A stretch of 64,000 nucleotides of DNA from Actinocatenispora thailandica. GTDB lineage: Bacteria; Actinomycetota; Actinomycetes; Mycobacteriales; Micromonosporaceae. The notes below the pieces were generated by a model that saw only the letters and a list, made by a program, of their open reading frames with translations, was not told the origin of the DNA and did not search any database. Position numbers and translations under genes: made by a program. The first letter of the stretch is position 1. The number at the start of each line of letters is the position of its first letter. Below, piece after piece: positions 35,090 through 44,856 of this stretch. The DNA lies in NCBI RefSeq assembly GCF_016865425.1, contig NZ_AP023355.1, positions 3,656,198 to 3,720,197 on the forward strand. The letters run 5' to 3'.

Positions 35090-35491
35090 ATGTCCTCGGT
35101 CCAGCAGCAACTCACACAGCAGGAGCGCAACAAGCAGACGGTGCTCGCCTTCTACGAGGCGGCCATCAACCGCAAGGACGCCGACGCCGCGGTCCGGCTC
35201 GTCGGCGACCGGTACGTCCAGCACAACCCGCGCATCGCCGACGGCGTCGACGGACTGCGCGCCTTCGTCACCGAGCTGCGCGAGACGTTCCCGCAGCTGC
35301 GCGCCGAGGTACGGACGCTGCTCGCGGACGGCGACCGGGTCGTCGGCCACGTCTACGGGGTGCGGGTGCCCGGCCAGCCCGGTACGGCGATCATCGACAT
35401 CTTCCGGCTGGCCGACGGCAAGCTCGTCGAGCACTGGGACGTCATGCAGCCGATCCCGGCGGAATCGGCCAACGGCAACGGGATGTTCTGA
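35090..35491 (+). CDS. SnoaL-like/NTF2-fold protein (ester cyclase family)
   Basis: A 133-residue small alpha+beta-barrel protein. ATG 35090 is preferred because AGGGAG lies 8 nt upstream; an earlier ATG at 35048 overlaps the -10 element. Family features are NKQTVLAFYEAAINRKD at the start, DRYVQHNPRIADGVDGLRAFV, and the end FRLADGKLVEHWDVMQPIP. In this family the histidine of QHNP and the aspartate of HWD line the pocket. Such proteins include polyketide cyclases and many uncharacterised enzymes, so the reaction is open. It is divergent from and probably controlled by the TetR gene. Confidence 0.85.
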   Translation: MSSVQQQLTQQERNKQTVLAFYEAAINRKDADAAVRLVGDRYVQHNPRIADGVDGLRAFVTELRETFPQLRAEVRTLLADGDRVVGHVYGVRVPGQPGTAIIDIFRLADGKLVEHWDVMQPIPAESANGNGMF

Positions 35492-35543
35492 TCGCCCCGG
35501 GGTGCGGCCGAGCGCGCTCCCGACGGATGGGAAGGTTGGGAGC

Positions 35544-35753
35544 GTGGACGGCGATCAGGTACCGGTGCAGTGTTCGGCGAAGGGGTGCCGGCAGGCGGCG
35601 CGGTGGCAGCTGCGCTGGAGCAATCCGCGCATCCATGCCGGCGACCGGCGCAAGACGTGGCTGGCCTGCGCCGAGCACCGCGACTCGCTGAGCGACTTCC
35701 TGTCCGCGCGCGGGTTCCTGCGCGAGGTCGTCGCGATGGACCCGGACGACTGA
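35544..35753 (+). CDS. Small cysteine-containing protein, possible zinc ribbon
   Basis: A 69-residue protein conserved in appearance with small actinobacterial proteins. GTG 35544 has GGGAG and AAGG just upstream. It has CSAKGCRQAA near the N-terminus and LACAEHRDSLSDFL in the second half, giving Cys-x4-Cys and Cys-x2-His, a plausible zinc-binding set. Between them is RWSNPRIHAGDRRKTW, basic and aromatic. The end is SARGFLREVVAMDPDD. No membrane segment. The probable fold is a zinc-stabilised knuckle; function unknown. Confidence 0.65.
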   Translation: MDGDQVPVQCSAKGCRQAARWQLRWSNPRIHAGDRRKTWLACAEHRDSLSDFLSARGFLREVVAMDPDD

Positions 35754-35769
35754 CCGGCCGGCGGCGGCG

Positions 35770-36990
35770 TCAACCGCGACCGGCGGGTGGTCCGCTGACC
35801 GGCGCTCCGGCCGGGTCCCGCTCGGCGGTCGCCGCCGACCCGCTCGCACCGGCGCCCGGGTCGGTACCGGCGGGGCCCGGTGCCGCACCCGCCTCCACCT
35901 CGGCCGCCCGATCGAGCTCCACCGGGGCGGCCGTGCGGTCGAGATCCGCGGGACGCGCCGTACGGTCGAGCTCCACCGGGGCGGCCGTGCGGTCGGCGCC
36001 CGCGTCGGCGCGGATGGTCTCCGCGGTCCGGAGCAGCCGGCGGGTGCGGCGGCGGCGCCACAGCCGCTCGCCGACCGAGACCAGCACGAAGCTGGCGAGC
36101 ACGTACAGGGCACCGGCGATCATGTCGGTCACGTGGTGCTCACCGCAGTAGCTGAGGGTGAACGCCATCGCGAGCGGGTAGAGCGCGAGCAACGGGATCC
36201 ACCGCTTGCGCAACTGCGTCATGAAGAAGCCGGCGACGCACAGCGAGAACGCGAAGTGCAACGACGGCATCGCCGCCACCGGGTTGGCGCCGAGCTGGGC
36301 GTGGTTGAGCATGTTGCCGGCACCGTGCAGCCCGAGCGCGTTGAAACCGCGCGACGACAACCGCGCCACCGGCTCGATCAGCCCGTACTTCGCGGCCCAC
36401 CAGGGCGGCGCGGCCGGCCACAGGATGTACGTGGCCACCCCGGCGAAGGTCAGCAGCATCCAGCGGCGCATGAACGCCGCCCAGGCGGACCGGTTCCGCA
36501 GCCACAGCACGGCGGCGACGATGTAGACCGTGACGAAGTGCGAGAAGTAGACGAAGCTGACGGCGACGTCCCACGGGTGGATGTGGTTCGGGTCGTACAG
36601 GTGCTGCTGCAGCCACACCGTCGGCGTGACGCCGAAGATGGCATGGTCGATCGCGAGCATCTCGTAGACGTGCGGCACCGTCGTCGAGGTGTACGCCCAG
36701 CCCCGGCTGTAGCTGTAGAGCACCAGGAAGATCAGCACCGGCAGCCAGTCGCGCAGGAACCGCAGGTGGTGCGTCCAGTGCCGGCCGTTGTTCCAGCCGA
36801 TGGTCAGCACCCACAGCCAGATGCTGGCGAGGATCGGGTCGGTCGGCAGGCCGACCGTGACGCACCAGGCCACGAACAGCGCACCCACGACCGATACGCC
36901 GATGATCCGGCGCCGACGGCTGGTGCCGCCCGAGTTCGGCGTCTCGGGAAGCGGTGCGTCGGCCCGTGCCGAGATCGGCGGCTGCGTCAT
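35770..36990 (-). CDS. PAP2 superfamily membrane phosphatase
   Basis: A 406-residue membrane protein of the PAP2/Aur1-like lipid phosphatase or inositolphosphotransferase type. About six membrane spans lie between residues 28 and 300. The active-site motifs are AAMPSLHFAFSL near residue 243 and YCGEHHVTDMIAG near residue 283, with the second histidine and aspartate forming the catalytic triad at the outer membrane face. The C-terminal 95 residues are cytoplasmic and low-complexity, with a near-repeat VELDRTA / ADLDRTA / VELDRAA. The start is ATG 36990. Likely role is phospholipid or polyprenyl phosphate metabolism; the substrate is not determinable. Confidence 0.88.
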   Translation of the reverse strand: MTQPPISARADAPLPETPNSGGTSRRRRIIGVSVVGALFVAWCVTVGLPTDPILASIWLWVLTIGWNNGRHWTHHLRFLRDWLPVLIFLVLYSYSRGWAYTSTTVPHVYEMLAIDHAIFGVTPTVWLQQHLYDPNHIHPWDVAVSFVYFSHFVTVYIVAAVLWLRNRSAWAAFMRRWMLLTFAGVATYILWPAAPPWWAAKYGLIEPVARLSSRGFNALGLHGAGNMLNHAQLGANPVAAMPSLHFAFSLCVAGFFMTQLRKRWIPLLALYPLAMAFTLSYCGEHHVTDMIAGALYVLASFVLVSVGERLWRRRRTRRLLRTAETIRADAGADRTAAPVELDRTARPADLDRTAAPVELDRAAEVEAGAAPGPAGTDPGAGASGSAATAERDPAGAPVSGPPAGRG

Positions 36991-37033
36991 CGGCGACCCC
37001 CATCACCCTGATACGTCCCGTGGTCGGAACAGA

Positions 37034-37819
37034 CTAGCCGTTGCCCTGCAGCACCCTGTGCACCAGCGCCGGTACGACGGCGCCGATCGGTGCGGCGAGC
37101 CGGCGCGCGGCGATCGCGTCGTACGGCGTCGGTTCGGCGTTGACGATCACGACCCGGGCGCCGGCCGCGGCGGCCAGGTCGACCAGGCCGGCGGCCGGGT
37201 GCACGGTCAGCGAGGTACCGATGGCGACGAACACGTCGGCCGCGACCGCGGCGGCGGTGGCGGTGGACAGCACCGAGGGGTCCAGGGGTTGGCCGAAGGC
37301 GATCGTCGCCGCTTTCAGCACGCCACCGCAGGCGGTACAGGCCGGGTCGGGGTCGCCGGACGCCACCCGGTCGAGCGCCTCGGTCATCGGCACCCGCCGA
37401 CCGCACTGCAGGCATTCGACCTGGTAGAGCGTGCCGTGCAGTTCGATGACGCGGCTCGGATCGGCGCCGGCCCGCTGGTGCAGGCCGTCGATGTTCTGGG
37501 TGATCGTCGCCCACAGCCGGCCGGCGCGCTCCAGCTCCACCAGGGCGAGATGCGCGGCGTTCGGGGTGGCGTGCCAGGCCGGGTTGTCCCGGCGGGCCAG
37601 CCAGGCTCGGCGCCGGACGTCCTCGTCGGCGAGGTAGTCGGGCAGCGACACCAGCCCGGCCGCCTCCGGGTCGCGGGTCCAGACGCCGTCCGGCCCGCGG
37701 AAGTCCGGAATGCCGGACTCGGTGGAGATGCCGGCGCCGGTGAGCACGGTGATCCGGTCGGCGGCGCGGAGCCACTCCGCCGCCTCGTCGATCGCCGTAC
37801 CACCCACATCCGGCCGCAT
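37034..37819 (-). CDS. cobB: Sir2 family NAD-dependent protein deacylase
   Basis: A 261-residue sirtuin that removes acyl groups from lysines using NAD. The NAD motif is [17 protein letters not shown] near residue 27, TQNIDGLH near residue 107, and the catalytic histidine is in VIELHGTL near residue 124. A structural zinc site has CLQCG followed by CTACGG. Near the end are [15 protein letters not shown] and [14 protein letters not shown] 37819 is preceded at 6 nt by TTGACT without a Shine-Dalgarno, again resembling a leaderless start. The gene is monocistronic. The gene symbol is by family similarity. Confidence 0.92.
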   Translation of the reverse strand: MRPDVGGTAIDEAAEWLRAADRITVLTGAGISTESGIPDFRGPDGVWTRDPEAAGLVSLPDYLADEDVRRRAWLARRDNPAWHATPNAAHLALVELERAGRLWATITQNIDGLHQRAGADPSRVIELHGTLYQVECLQCGRRVPMTEALDRVASGDPDPACTACGGVLKAATIAFGQPLDPSVLSTATAAAVAADVFVAIGTSLTVHPAAGLVDLAAAAGARVVIVNAEPTPYDAIAARRLAAPIGAVVPALVHRVLQGNG

Positions 37820-37993
37820 CGACCCAGTCAACCACGCCCGCGCCGGCCGCGGCCCGGGTACCGGCGCCCGGCGGTGAGCGGCCGTCGGGCGCCGGCCCCG
37901 CTGCGGGCCCGCGATCGGCATCGGCCCTCGGGCGCCGGATCTCACCGGGCCCGCGCTCGGGCGGACCTGCCCGGGGCCGGCCGAGATCGGCGG

Positions 37994-39573
<1,580 letters not shown>

Positions 39574-39591
39574 CGGGCACTCCCAGTTGGG

Positions 39592-39620
39592 TGAATATTG
39601 ATTCAGTGAATTTAGATTCA
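39592..39620. promoter_or_regulatory. Two tandem palindromic operators, probable TetR sites
   Basis: TGAAT-n4-ATTCA occurs twice, at 39592-39605 and 39607-39620, separated by one G. Repeat spacing is 15 bp. The block lies 19 bp upstream of the monooxygenase start, in the A/T-rich divergent promoter region shared with the TetR gene at 39704. Confidence 0.7.
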
Positions 39621-39703
39621 GCATCTCCACTGCTAGGTTCCCTGTCAAGCCCGGGTGGGCGGTCCCACCGGGACGGCGACGGCTCGGCTCCGGAGGGGCG
39701 GCG

Positions 39704-40387
39704 ATGGCTCGACGCAGTGCGGCACCCGCGGCCGGCAGCGCGGCGGGCGGCGGGCGGCGGGAACAGGCGGCCGCGACCGCGGCGGCGCTCAAGGCGGCCG
39801 CGGTGCGGGTGTTCGACGAGCGCGGCTACCTGAACACCAAGATCACCGACATCACCGCCGCGGCCGGCCGCTCCGCCGGCTCGTTCTACAACCACTTCAC
39901 GGGCAAGGAAGCGCTGCTGGAGACGTTGCTCGCGGACATGCTCACGGCAAGCGACGAGCGGGTCGACCGGGAACACCCGTACGACCACGACCTGTCCGAC
40001 CGGGACGTGCTGCGATGGCACGTCGCCGGCTTCTGGGAGGCGTTCCGGGACAACAAGCCGGTGTTCGTCGCCGTCACCCAGGCGGCGATGGTCGACGAGC
40101 ACTTCGGCGCCCGGCTGGCGGACCTGATGTCGCCGGACCAGGGTGCCATACGCCGGCACCTGGAGCTGCTGGCAGACAAGGGATTCGCGCTGCCCGGCGA
40201 GCCGGCCGCGGTGGCGGTGGCGCTGACCGGAATGTGGTTCCAGTTCACCTACCGGCAGCTGGTCGGCGGCTTCCTGGGCGGCGTTCCGGAGCTGTCCGAC
40301 GAGGCGGCGATCGACCTGCTGACCGAGTTCTCGTGGCGCGGACTGATCGGCGGGCAGCACCGGACGGCGCGCCCCGAAGGTGCGTAG
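39704..40387 (+). CDS. TetR/AcrR family transcriptional regulator
   Basis: A 227-residue regulator with a helix-turn-helix at about residues 25-75 (ALKAAAVRVFDERGYLNTKITDITAAAGRSAGSFYNHF followed by TGKEALLETLL) and a helical ligand domain containing WHVAGFWEAFRDNKPVFVAV. The first 23 residues are Ala/Gly-rich. GGAGGGG lies 5 nt before the ATG. It is divergent from the FAD monooxygenase, and the two inverted repeats at 39592-39620 are its likely binding sites, so it probably responds to an aromatic compound that the monooxygenase modifies. The last is inference. Confidence 0.92.
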   Translation: MARRSAAPAAGSAAGGGRREQAAATAAALKAAAVRVFDERGYLNTKITDITAAAGRSAGSFYNHFTGKEALLETLLADMLTASDERVDREHPYDHDLSDRDVLRWHVAGFWEAFRDNKPVFVAVTQAAMVDEHFGARLADLMSPDQGAIRRHLELLADKGFALPGEPAAVAVALTGMWFQFTYRQLVGGFLGGVPELSDEAAIDLLTEFSWRGLIGGQHRTARPEGA

Positions 40388-40390
40388 GCT
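40385..40390 (+). promoter_or_regulatory. -10 element of a probable leaderless mRNA
   Basis: TAGGCT overlaps the end of the TetR gene and lies 6 nt before ATG 40397. There is no Shine-Dalgarno, so transcription probably begins at the start codon of the thioesterase gene. Confidence 0.55.
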
Positions 40391-40396
40391 GGGCTC

Positions 40397-40801
40397 ATGG
40401 AGCTGCCAGCCGGTCTCACCGCCCGGGTCGAGCTGACCGTCACCGACGCGGACACCGCGCAGACGCTGGGCTCCGGCGACGTGCCGGTGCTCGGCACCCC
40501 GCGGGTGCTCGCGCTCGCCGAGGCGGCCACCGTGCTCGCCACCACCTCCCGGTTGCCCTCCGGCACCACCACGGTCGGCACCTCCGTCCAGCTCACCCAC
40601 CTGCGACCCACCCCGATCGGCGGTAAGGTCGTCGCGGTGGCCCGACTGTCCACAGTGGATGGCAAGCGGCTGCGGTTCGACGTGTCGGTGCGCGACGGCG
40701 AGGTCGAGGTCGCCACCGGTACGGTCGAACGGGTGCTGGTGGACCGGCGCCGGTTCGTCGCCGCGGCGCTGGGCGAGAGCACCGCCGCCAAGCCGGCATG
40801 A
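40397..40801 (+). CDS. Hotdog-fold thioesterase (FlK-like)
   Basis: A 134-residue acyl-CoA thioesterase-like protein of the family containing fluoroacetyl-CoA thioesterase FlK. Thr34, Glu42 and His68 (in GTPRVLALAE and QLTHLRPT) have the same spacing, 8 and 26 residues, as the Thr42/Glu50/His76 triad of FlK. The rest of the fold is clear: RVELTVTDADTA, GGKVVAVARLSTVDGKRLRFDVSVRDG. Most members act on unfluorinated substrates, so fluoroacetate specificity is not implied. Its stop overlaps the start of the metallo-beta-lactamase-fold gene (ATGA), so the pair is an operon. Confidence 0.78.
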   Translation: MELPAGLTARVELTVTDADTAQTLGSGDVPVLGTPRVLALAEAATVLATTSRLPSGTTTVGTSVQLTHLRPTPIGGKVVAVARLSTVDGKRLRFDVSVRDGEVEVATGTVERVLVDRRRFVAAALGESTAAKPA

Positions 40802-41610
40802 ACCCGGCCTGGCAGCAGGTCGCCGACGGCGTGCACGTCTGGCGCTACCCGGTGCTCGACGTCAACGTGACCGCGGTGTCCGGCCACGATGCGACGCTGG
40901 TGGTCGACACGCTGTCGACACCGGCGCAGGCCGACCGGCTGCGGCGCGCGCTGGCCGAGCTGGCTCCGGGTCGGCTGGTGCTGGTCAACACGCACGCACA
41001 CTTCGACCACTGCTTCGGCAACGCGACGCTCGCCGGGCCGGACACCGAGATCTGGGCGCACGAGGCGACCCGGCGCCGGCTGGCCGACCAGCCCGGGCAG
41101 GTCGTCGCCGAGGCCGCGGCACGGCACGCCGACGACGACCCCGAGTTGGCCGGCCTGGCCGCCGTCACGCCCCTGGCGCCCAACCGCACCGTGCACGAGC
41201 GCACCGTGCTCGACCTCGGCGGCCGGCGGGTGCAGCTGCGGTACGGCGGGCGCGGGCACACCGATGGCGACCTCGCGGTGCTCGTACCGGACGCCGGCGT
41301 GCTGGTGCTGGGCGACCTGCTGGAGGTGGACGCACCGCCGCAGTTCGGCGACGCGTACCCGATCAGCTGGCCAGCGACGCTCGCCCGGCTGTTGCGCGAC
41401 GCGACCGGCCCGGTGGTGCCCGGCCACGGCGCGGTCGTCGACACCGGGTACGCGCGGCGACAGCGCGACGAGCTCGCCGAGCTGGCCGACCGGATCGCCG
41501 CCGGGTACGCCGCGGGTACGCCGGCCGAGCGGGTCGCCGCGGCCGGCCCGTTCGACCTGCCGACCCGGCGGGAGGCGGTCGCCCGCGGCTACGCCGAACT
41601 CGCCGGCTGA
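40798..41610 (+). CDS. Metallo-beta-lactamase fold hydrolase
   Basis: A 270-residue metal-dependent hydrolase. The zinc motif HxHxDH is NTHAHFDHCFGN near residue 65. Further metal ligands are in GRGHTDGDLAVLV near residue 150, the bridging aspartate in VLVLGDLLEVD, and the last histidine in VPGHGAVVDTGY near residue 207. The N-terminal strands WQQVADGVHVWRYP are typical. It overlaps the upstream thioesterase by four bases. Members of this group hydrolyse thioesters, lactones or phosphodiesters; with a thioesterase partner, a thioester or lactone is plausible but unproven. Confidence 0.88.
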   Translation: MNPAWQQVADGVHVWRYPVLDVNVTAVSGHDATLVVDTLSTPAQADRLRRALAELAPGRLVLVNTHAHFDHCFGNATLAGPDTEIWAHEATRRRLADQPGQVVAEAAARHADDDPELAGLAAVTPLAPNRTVHERTVLDLGGRRVQLRYGGRGHTDGDLAVLVPDAGVLVLGDLLEVDAPPQFGDAYPISWPATLARLLRDATGPVVPGHGAVVDTGYARRQRDELAELADRIAAGYAAGTPAERVAAAGPFDLPTRREAVARGYAELAG

Positions 41611-41916
41611 CGGCAACCCGGGGGCCGCTGAGCACCCGCGTCGCACCGTGGCGCCAGGACGAGGTCCACGCGGCCGGGTGCTACCTGCCGAGGGTGCTCG
41701 ATGCGGACCGGGCCGGGCGGCCCTGGGAGCTGTCGCTGCGCCTGGCTGCCCGGCAGCGGGTGCGAGACGGACCGATGCGAGTCGGTCGCGCAGCGTCGTG
41801 GTGGAAATCCCGGCGCCGGGCCGGCGGGGCGCGACGCTTCGGCCGACGTGGTGGACATCCCGGCGCCGGGCCGGCGGGGCGCGGACGCTTCGGCCGACGA
41901 CGAACCGTCCCGGTTC
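41611..41916. other. Intergenic region with a 50-bp duplication
   Basis: No gene with convincing protein features is seen between the hydrolase and the EamA gene. The second half is occupied by the duplication at 41798-41897. A palindromic G/C-rich stretch (CCCGGCGCCGGG) recurs in both copies. Confidence 0.5.
41798..41897. repeat. 50-bp tandem duplication
   Basis: Two copies start at 41798 and 41848. Each contains GTGGTGGA, a self-complementary CCCGGCGCCGGG, and ACGCTTCGGCCGACG. They differ at a few positions including an A/C after GTGGA. The second copy ends about 20 bp before the EamA -10 element. Confidence 0.85.
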
Positions 41917-41922
41917 TAGGCT
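41917..41922 (+). promoter_or_regulatory. -10 element of a probable leaderless mRNA
   Basis: TAGGCT lies exactly 6 nt before ATG 41929, with no Shine-Dalgarno. The arrangement is identical to that at 40385 and near-identical to 44472. Confidence 0.55.
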
Positions 41923-41928
41923 CGCCGC

Positions 41929-42953
41929 ATGATCGAGGGAACGGGGCGCACGGCGCCGGTGCTGGCGGCGGGCGTGACGGTGGTGCTCTGGGCGTCGGCG
42001 TTCGTGGCGATCCGGCACGTGGGCAGCCAGCTGAGCGCCGGGCCGCTGGCGCTGGGCCGGCTGGTGGTGGGCAGCGTCGTGCTCGGGGTACTGGTCGCCG
42101 GCCAGTCGCTGCGGCAGCGCGCCGCGGCGCGGCGAGCGTCGGCTCCGGCAGCCGAGCTGCGGGCACCCGCACCGGCCGCCGGCACCGGGGCAGCGGGGCG
42201 GCGCCGGAGCGCCGGCTGGCCGCGGGGCGGGGATGGCTCGGCGTGGTCGTGTGCGGGCTGGCCTGGTTCGGGATGTACAACGTGGCGCTGAACGCGGCGG
42301 AGCGGCGGGTGGACGCCGGGACCGCGGCGATGCTGGTCAACGTCGGACCGATCCTGCTGGCCGTGCTGGCCGGGGTGTTCCTGCGCGAGGGCTTCCCGCG
42401 GATGCTGGTGATCGGGGTGCTGGTGGCGTTCGCGGGCGTGCTGGTGATGGGGGTGGCGACCGCCCAGCCGGGTACCGGCGACCTGTCCGGGGTGCTGTTG
42501 TGCCTGCTCGCCGCGGTCGGCTACGCGGTCGGCGTGCTCAGCCAGAAACCGGTGCTCGCCACCACCTCGGCGTTGCGCACCACGTGGCTCGCCGCCACCG
42601 TCGGCGCGCTCGCCTGCCTGCCGTACGCCCCGCGGCTGGTGCACGAGCTGGCCGCGGCGCCGGTCGAGGCGGTGCTGTGGACCGTCTACCTGGGCGCGCT
42701 GCCGACCGCGCTGGCGTTCACCACCTGGGCGTACGCGCTGGCTCGCACCGGGGCGGCCCGGATGGGCGCGACGACCTACCTGGTACCGCCGGTCGCGGTG
42801 CTGCTGGGCTGGCTGCTGCTGGCCGAGACGCCGGCCGCGCTGGCGCTGGTCGGCGGCGCGATCTGCCTGGTCGGCGTCGCGATCACCCGCCGCACCCCAC
42901 GCCACTCCCCCGTCCCGAGGACCGACCGTACCGAGGTGCCGGCGACGGACTGA
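41929..42953 (+). CDS. EamA/DMT family transporter, interrupted by a -1 frameshift
   Basis: A drug/metabolite transporter with ten expected spans in two EamA repeats. The first part, from ATG 41929, has LAAGVTVVLWASAFVAIRHVG and LGRLVVGSVVLGVLVAG. From about 42190 the conserved sequence continues in another frame: LGVVVCGLAWFGMYNVALNAAE, AMLVNVGPILLAVLAGVFL, LVAFAGVLVMG, then the second EamA repeat ending TTYLVPPVAVLLGWLLLAE and ICLVGVAITRR. One extra G in the GGGG run at 42187-42190 joins the parts into 341 residues. The joint lies in an Ala/Pro/Arg-rich cytoplasmic loop, longer than usual. The exported compound is unknown. Confidence 0.82.
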
Positions 42954-43031
42954 CCGCCGTGCGTCGGGCCGGCCCGGCAGAGCCGGAGCGCCGACGGCCA
43001 CCGAGTACGACGGCCGCCGGCGCATCTGCCG

Positions 43032-43185
43032 GCGGTGGCGACCGACCGGGACGCACGGCGGTGGCGACCGACCGGGACGGTTGGGCACGGCGCTGGCGAC
43101 CGACCGGGACGGTTGGGCACGGCGCTGGCGACCGGCCGGGACGGTTGGGCACGGCGCTGGCGACCGACCGGGTCAGTTGGGAACG
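43032..43185. repeat. 32-bp tandem repeat, about five copies, entering the LysR gene
   Basis: Units start at 43032 (26 bp, shortened), 43058, 43090, 43122 and 43154. The core is GGCGACCGACCGGGACGG followed by TTGGGCACGGC. The last unit extends across the LysR stop codon at 43173-43175, so the protein's C-terminal residues are encoded inside the array. It fills the gap between converging EamA and LysR genes. Confidence 0.9.
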
Positions 43186-44120
43186 ACGGTGGCGGAGCGG
43201 CCGTGCAGTTCGCCGGCGCCGGCGACCTCGCGCAGCGCGGCCAGGCCGCGTTCGATCGCGGGCTGGCGCGCGCTCCCGCGGCGCACGCAGGTCAGGATCC
43301 GCCGGCGCGGCGCGTGGGTGCCGCGCAGCGGGATCCGGGCCACCGCGTCCTGTGCCGGCAGGTGCGTCATCCGCGGGATCAGCGACACGCCGAGGCCGCG
43401 ACCGACCAGCGCGGCGACGGCGGTCCAGTCGGTGACGGTGTGCGCGATGTCCGGGGTGAAGCCGGCCGCGGCGCAGGCGACCAGGACCAGTTGCTGCTGG
43501 TGCGAGCGGGCCGGGTTGCCGACGATCCAGCGCTCGTCGGCCGCCTCGGCGAGTTCCACGTTGTCCCGGCCGGCGAGCGGGTGGTCGGCGGGCAGCAGCA
43601 GGTCCTGCATCTCGTCGAGCAGCCGGGCCAGGTCGAACTTGGCGTCCTCGACGCCGGCCGGCGCGTCCGGTGTCGGTACGACCACGGCGAGGTCGGCGTC
43701 GCCGGCGAGCACCAGGTCGTACCCCTCGGCGAGTTCCGCCTCGTCCACCCGCACCGCCATCTCGGGGTACCGGGCGCGCAGCAGCGCGGCGGCCGGCGCG
43801 AGCAGGCTGACGATCGCGGTGGGGAACCCGCAGAGACGCAGCTCACCGGACTGATCGTCGGCGTACTGCGAGATCTCCGTCACCACCCGCTCCCAGTCGG
43901 CGGCCAACTGGTCGGCGTGCCGGACCAGCACGCCGGCCGCCGCGGTCAGCACCACACCGCGCCCGGCGGGCTCCAGCAGGGGCACTCCCAGCTCCCGAGA
44001 AAGCTGCCTGACCTGCTGAGACACCGCCGACGGGGTGAGGTGCAGGGCGTGCGCCGCGGCGGTCACGCCACCGTGCTGGCCGATCATCCGGAGGACACCG
44101 ACCCGGCGAATGTCGATCAT
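43173..44120 (-). CDS. LysR family transcriptional regulator
   Basis: A 315-residue LysR-type regulator. The helix-turn-helix is MIGQHGGVTAAAHALHLTPSA then VSQQVRQLSRELGVPLLE within residues 10-60, and the periplasmic-binding-like effector domain follows (GELRLCGFPTAIVSLLAPAA, PLAGRDNVELAEAADERWI). ATG 44120 has AGGAGT 6 nt upstream; an earlier ATG at 44147 is less likely. LysR proteins are usually tetrameric activators of a nearby divergent gene; here the divergent neighbour is the small protein at 44237. Effector unknown. The last codons lie within a tandem repeat. Confidence 0.9.
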   Translation of the reverse strand: MIDIRRVGVLRMIGQHGGVTAAAHALHLTPSAVSQQVRQLSRELGVPLLEPAGRGVVLTAAAGVLVRHADQLAADWERVVTEISQYADDQSGELRLCGFPTAIVSLLAPAAALLRARYPEMAVRVDEAELAEGYDLVLAGDADLAVVVPTPDAPAGVEDAKFDLARLLDEMQDLLLPADHPLAGRDNVELAEAADERWIVGNPARSHQQQLVLVACAAAGFTPDIAHTVTDWTAVAALVGRGLGVSLIPRMTHLPAQDAVARIPLRGTHAPRRRILTCVRRGSARQPAIERGLAALREVAGAGELHGRSATVVPN

Positions 44121-44236
44121 GAAGGTACTCCTACACGGTCTCTTCAAATCTCGTTAATTGATTTTCAACGATAGTCGTCCCATTGTTGGAGCCGGCTGGA
44201 CAACCACAGCCTGCCCTTCGGTTCCAAGGAACATCC

Positions 44237-44449
44237 ATGAGCATCGAATGCCAGTACTGCCGCCGTCCCGAGCCGGGCACCTGCCAGGTCGTCTCCCGGC
44301 ACACCACGTCCGAGGGCGTCGTGGTGTACGTCCGCTGCGCCTGCGGCACGTTGTCCCGGCACCTGGTCAGCAACGCCGAGCTGCGCTCCTGGTACCAGCC
44401 GAGCCGCCCGGCGCCGACCCCCACCCCGGCCCCGGTCACCGCGGCCTGA
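44237..44449 (+). CDS. Small cysteine-rich protein, probable zinc binder
   Basis: A 70-residue protein starting at ATG 44237, with AAGGAAC 4 nt upstream. Cysteines are arranged CQYCRRPEPGTC then VRCACG, giving two Cys pairs and suggesting one zinc site. Between them is QVVSRHTTSEGVVVYV, probably a beta hairpin, and the end is SWYQPSRPAPTPTPAPV. No signal or membrane segment is seen. It resembles small actinobacterial zinc-ribbon proteins of unknown function. It is divergent from the LysR gene, which may regulate it. Confidence 0.65.
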   Translation: MSIECQYCRRPEPGTCQVVSRHTTSEGVVVYVRCACGTLSRHLVSNAELRSWYQPSRPAPTPTPAPVTAA

Positions 44450-44471
44450 CCGGCCTGTCGGTGGTCGGCCG

Positions 44472-44477
44472 TAGCCT
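44472..44477 (+). promoter_or_regulatory. -10 element of a probable leaderless mRNA
   Basis: TAGCCT lies 6 nt before ATG 44484 with no Shine-Dalgarno, matching the other leaderless-type starts in the window. Confidence 0.5.
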
Positions 44478-44483
44478 GCGGCC

Positions 44484-44852
44484 ATGACCGACCACCGAGA
44501 CACCGTCCGGCGCTACTGGGCGAGCGCCGACACCCGCGACTGGGACGGCTTCGCCGCCGTGCTCGCCGACGACGTCCGCTACGAGCTGCCGCAGACCGGG
44601 GAGACCATCTCCGGCCGGGAACGCTACCTGCGCTTCAACCGCGAATACCCGGGCGACTGGCATCTCGTGGTGCGCGAGGTGCTGGCCGACGGTGACCGGG
44701 CGGTGAGTCGCACCCGGTTCACCGTCGGCGGCGAGACGCAGGACGCGATCACGTTCTTCGGGTTCGCGCCGGACGGCCGGATCGCCACCGTCCTCGACTA
44801 CTGGCCGGAGCCCTACCAGGCGCCGGCCGGCCGGGAGCACCTGACCGGCTGA
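44484..44852 (+). CDS. SnoaL-like/NTF2-fold protein
   Basis: A 122-residue NTF2-like protein. Typical elements are DTVRRYWASADTRDWDGFAAVLADDVRYELPQTGE at the N-terminus, ISGRERYLRFNREYPGDWHLVV in the middle, and GFAPDGRIATVLDYWPEPYQAP at the end. The fold is a cone-shaped alpha+beta barrel with a pocket for a small hydrophobic molecule. Such proteins may isomerise, dehydrate or only bind. It ends 4 bp from the end of the converging GntR gene. It appears to be a single gene with a leaderless promoter. It is not closely similar to the other SnoaL-like protein at 35090. Confidence 0.85.
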   Translation: MTDHRDTVRRYWASADTRDWDGFAAVLADDVRYELPQTGETISGRERYLRFNREYPGDWHLVVREVLADGDRAVSRTRFTVGGETQDAITFFGFAPDGRIATVLDYWPEPYQAPAGREHLTG

Positions 44853-44856
44853 CCGA

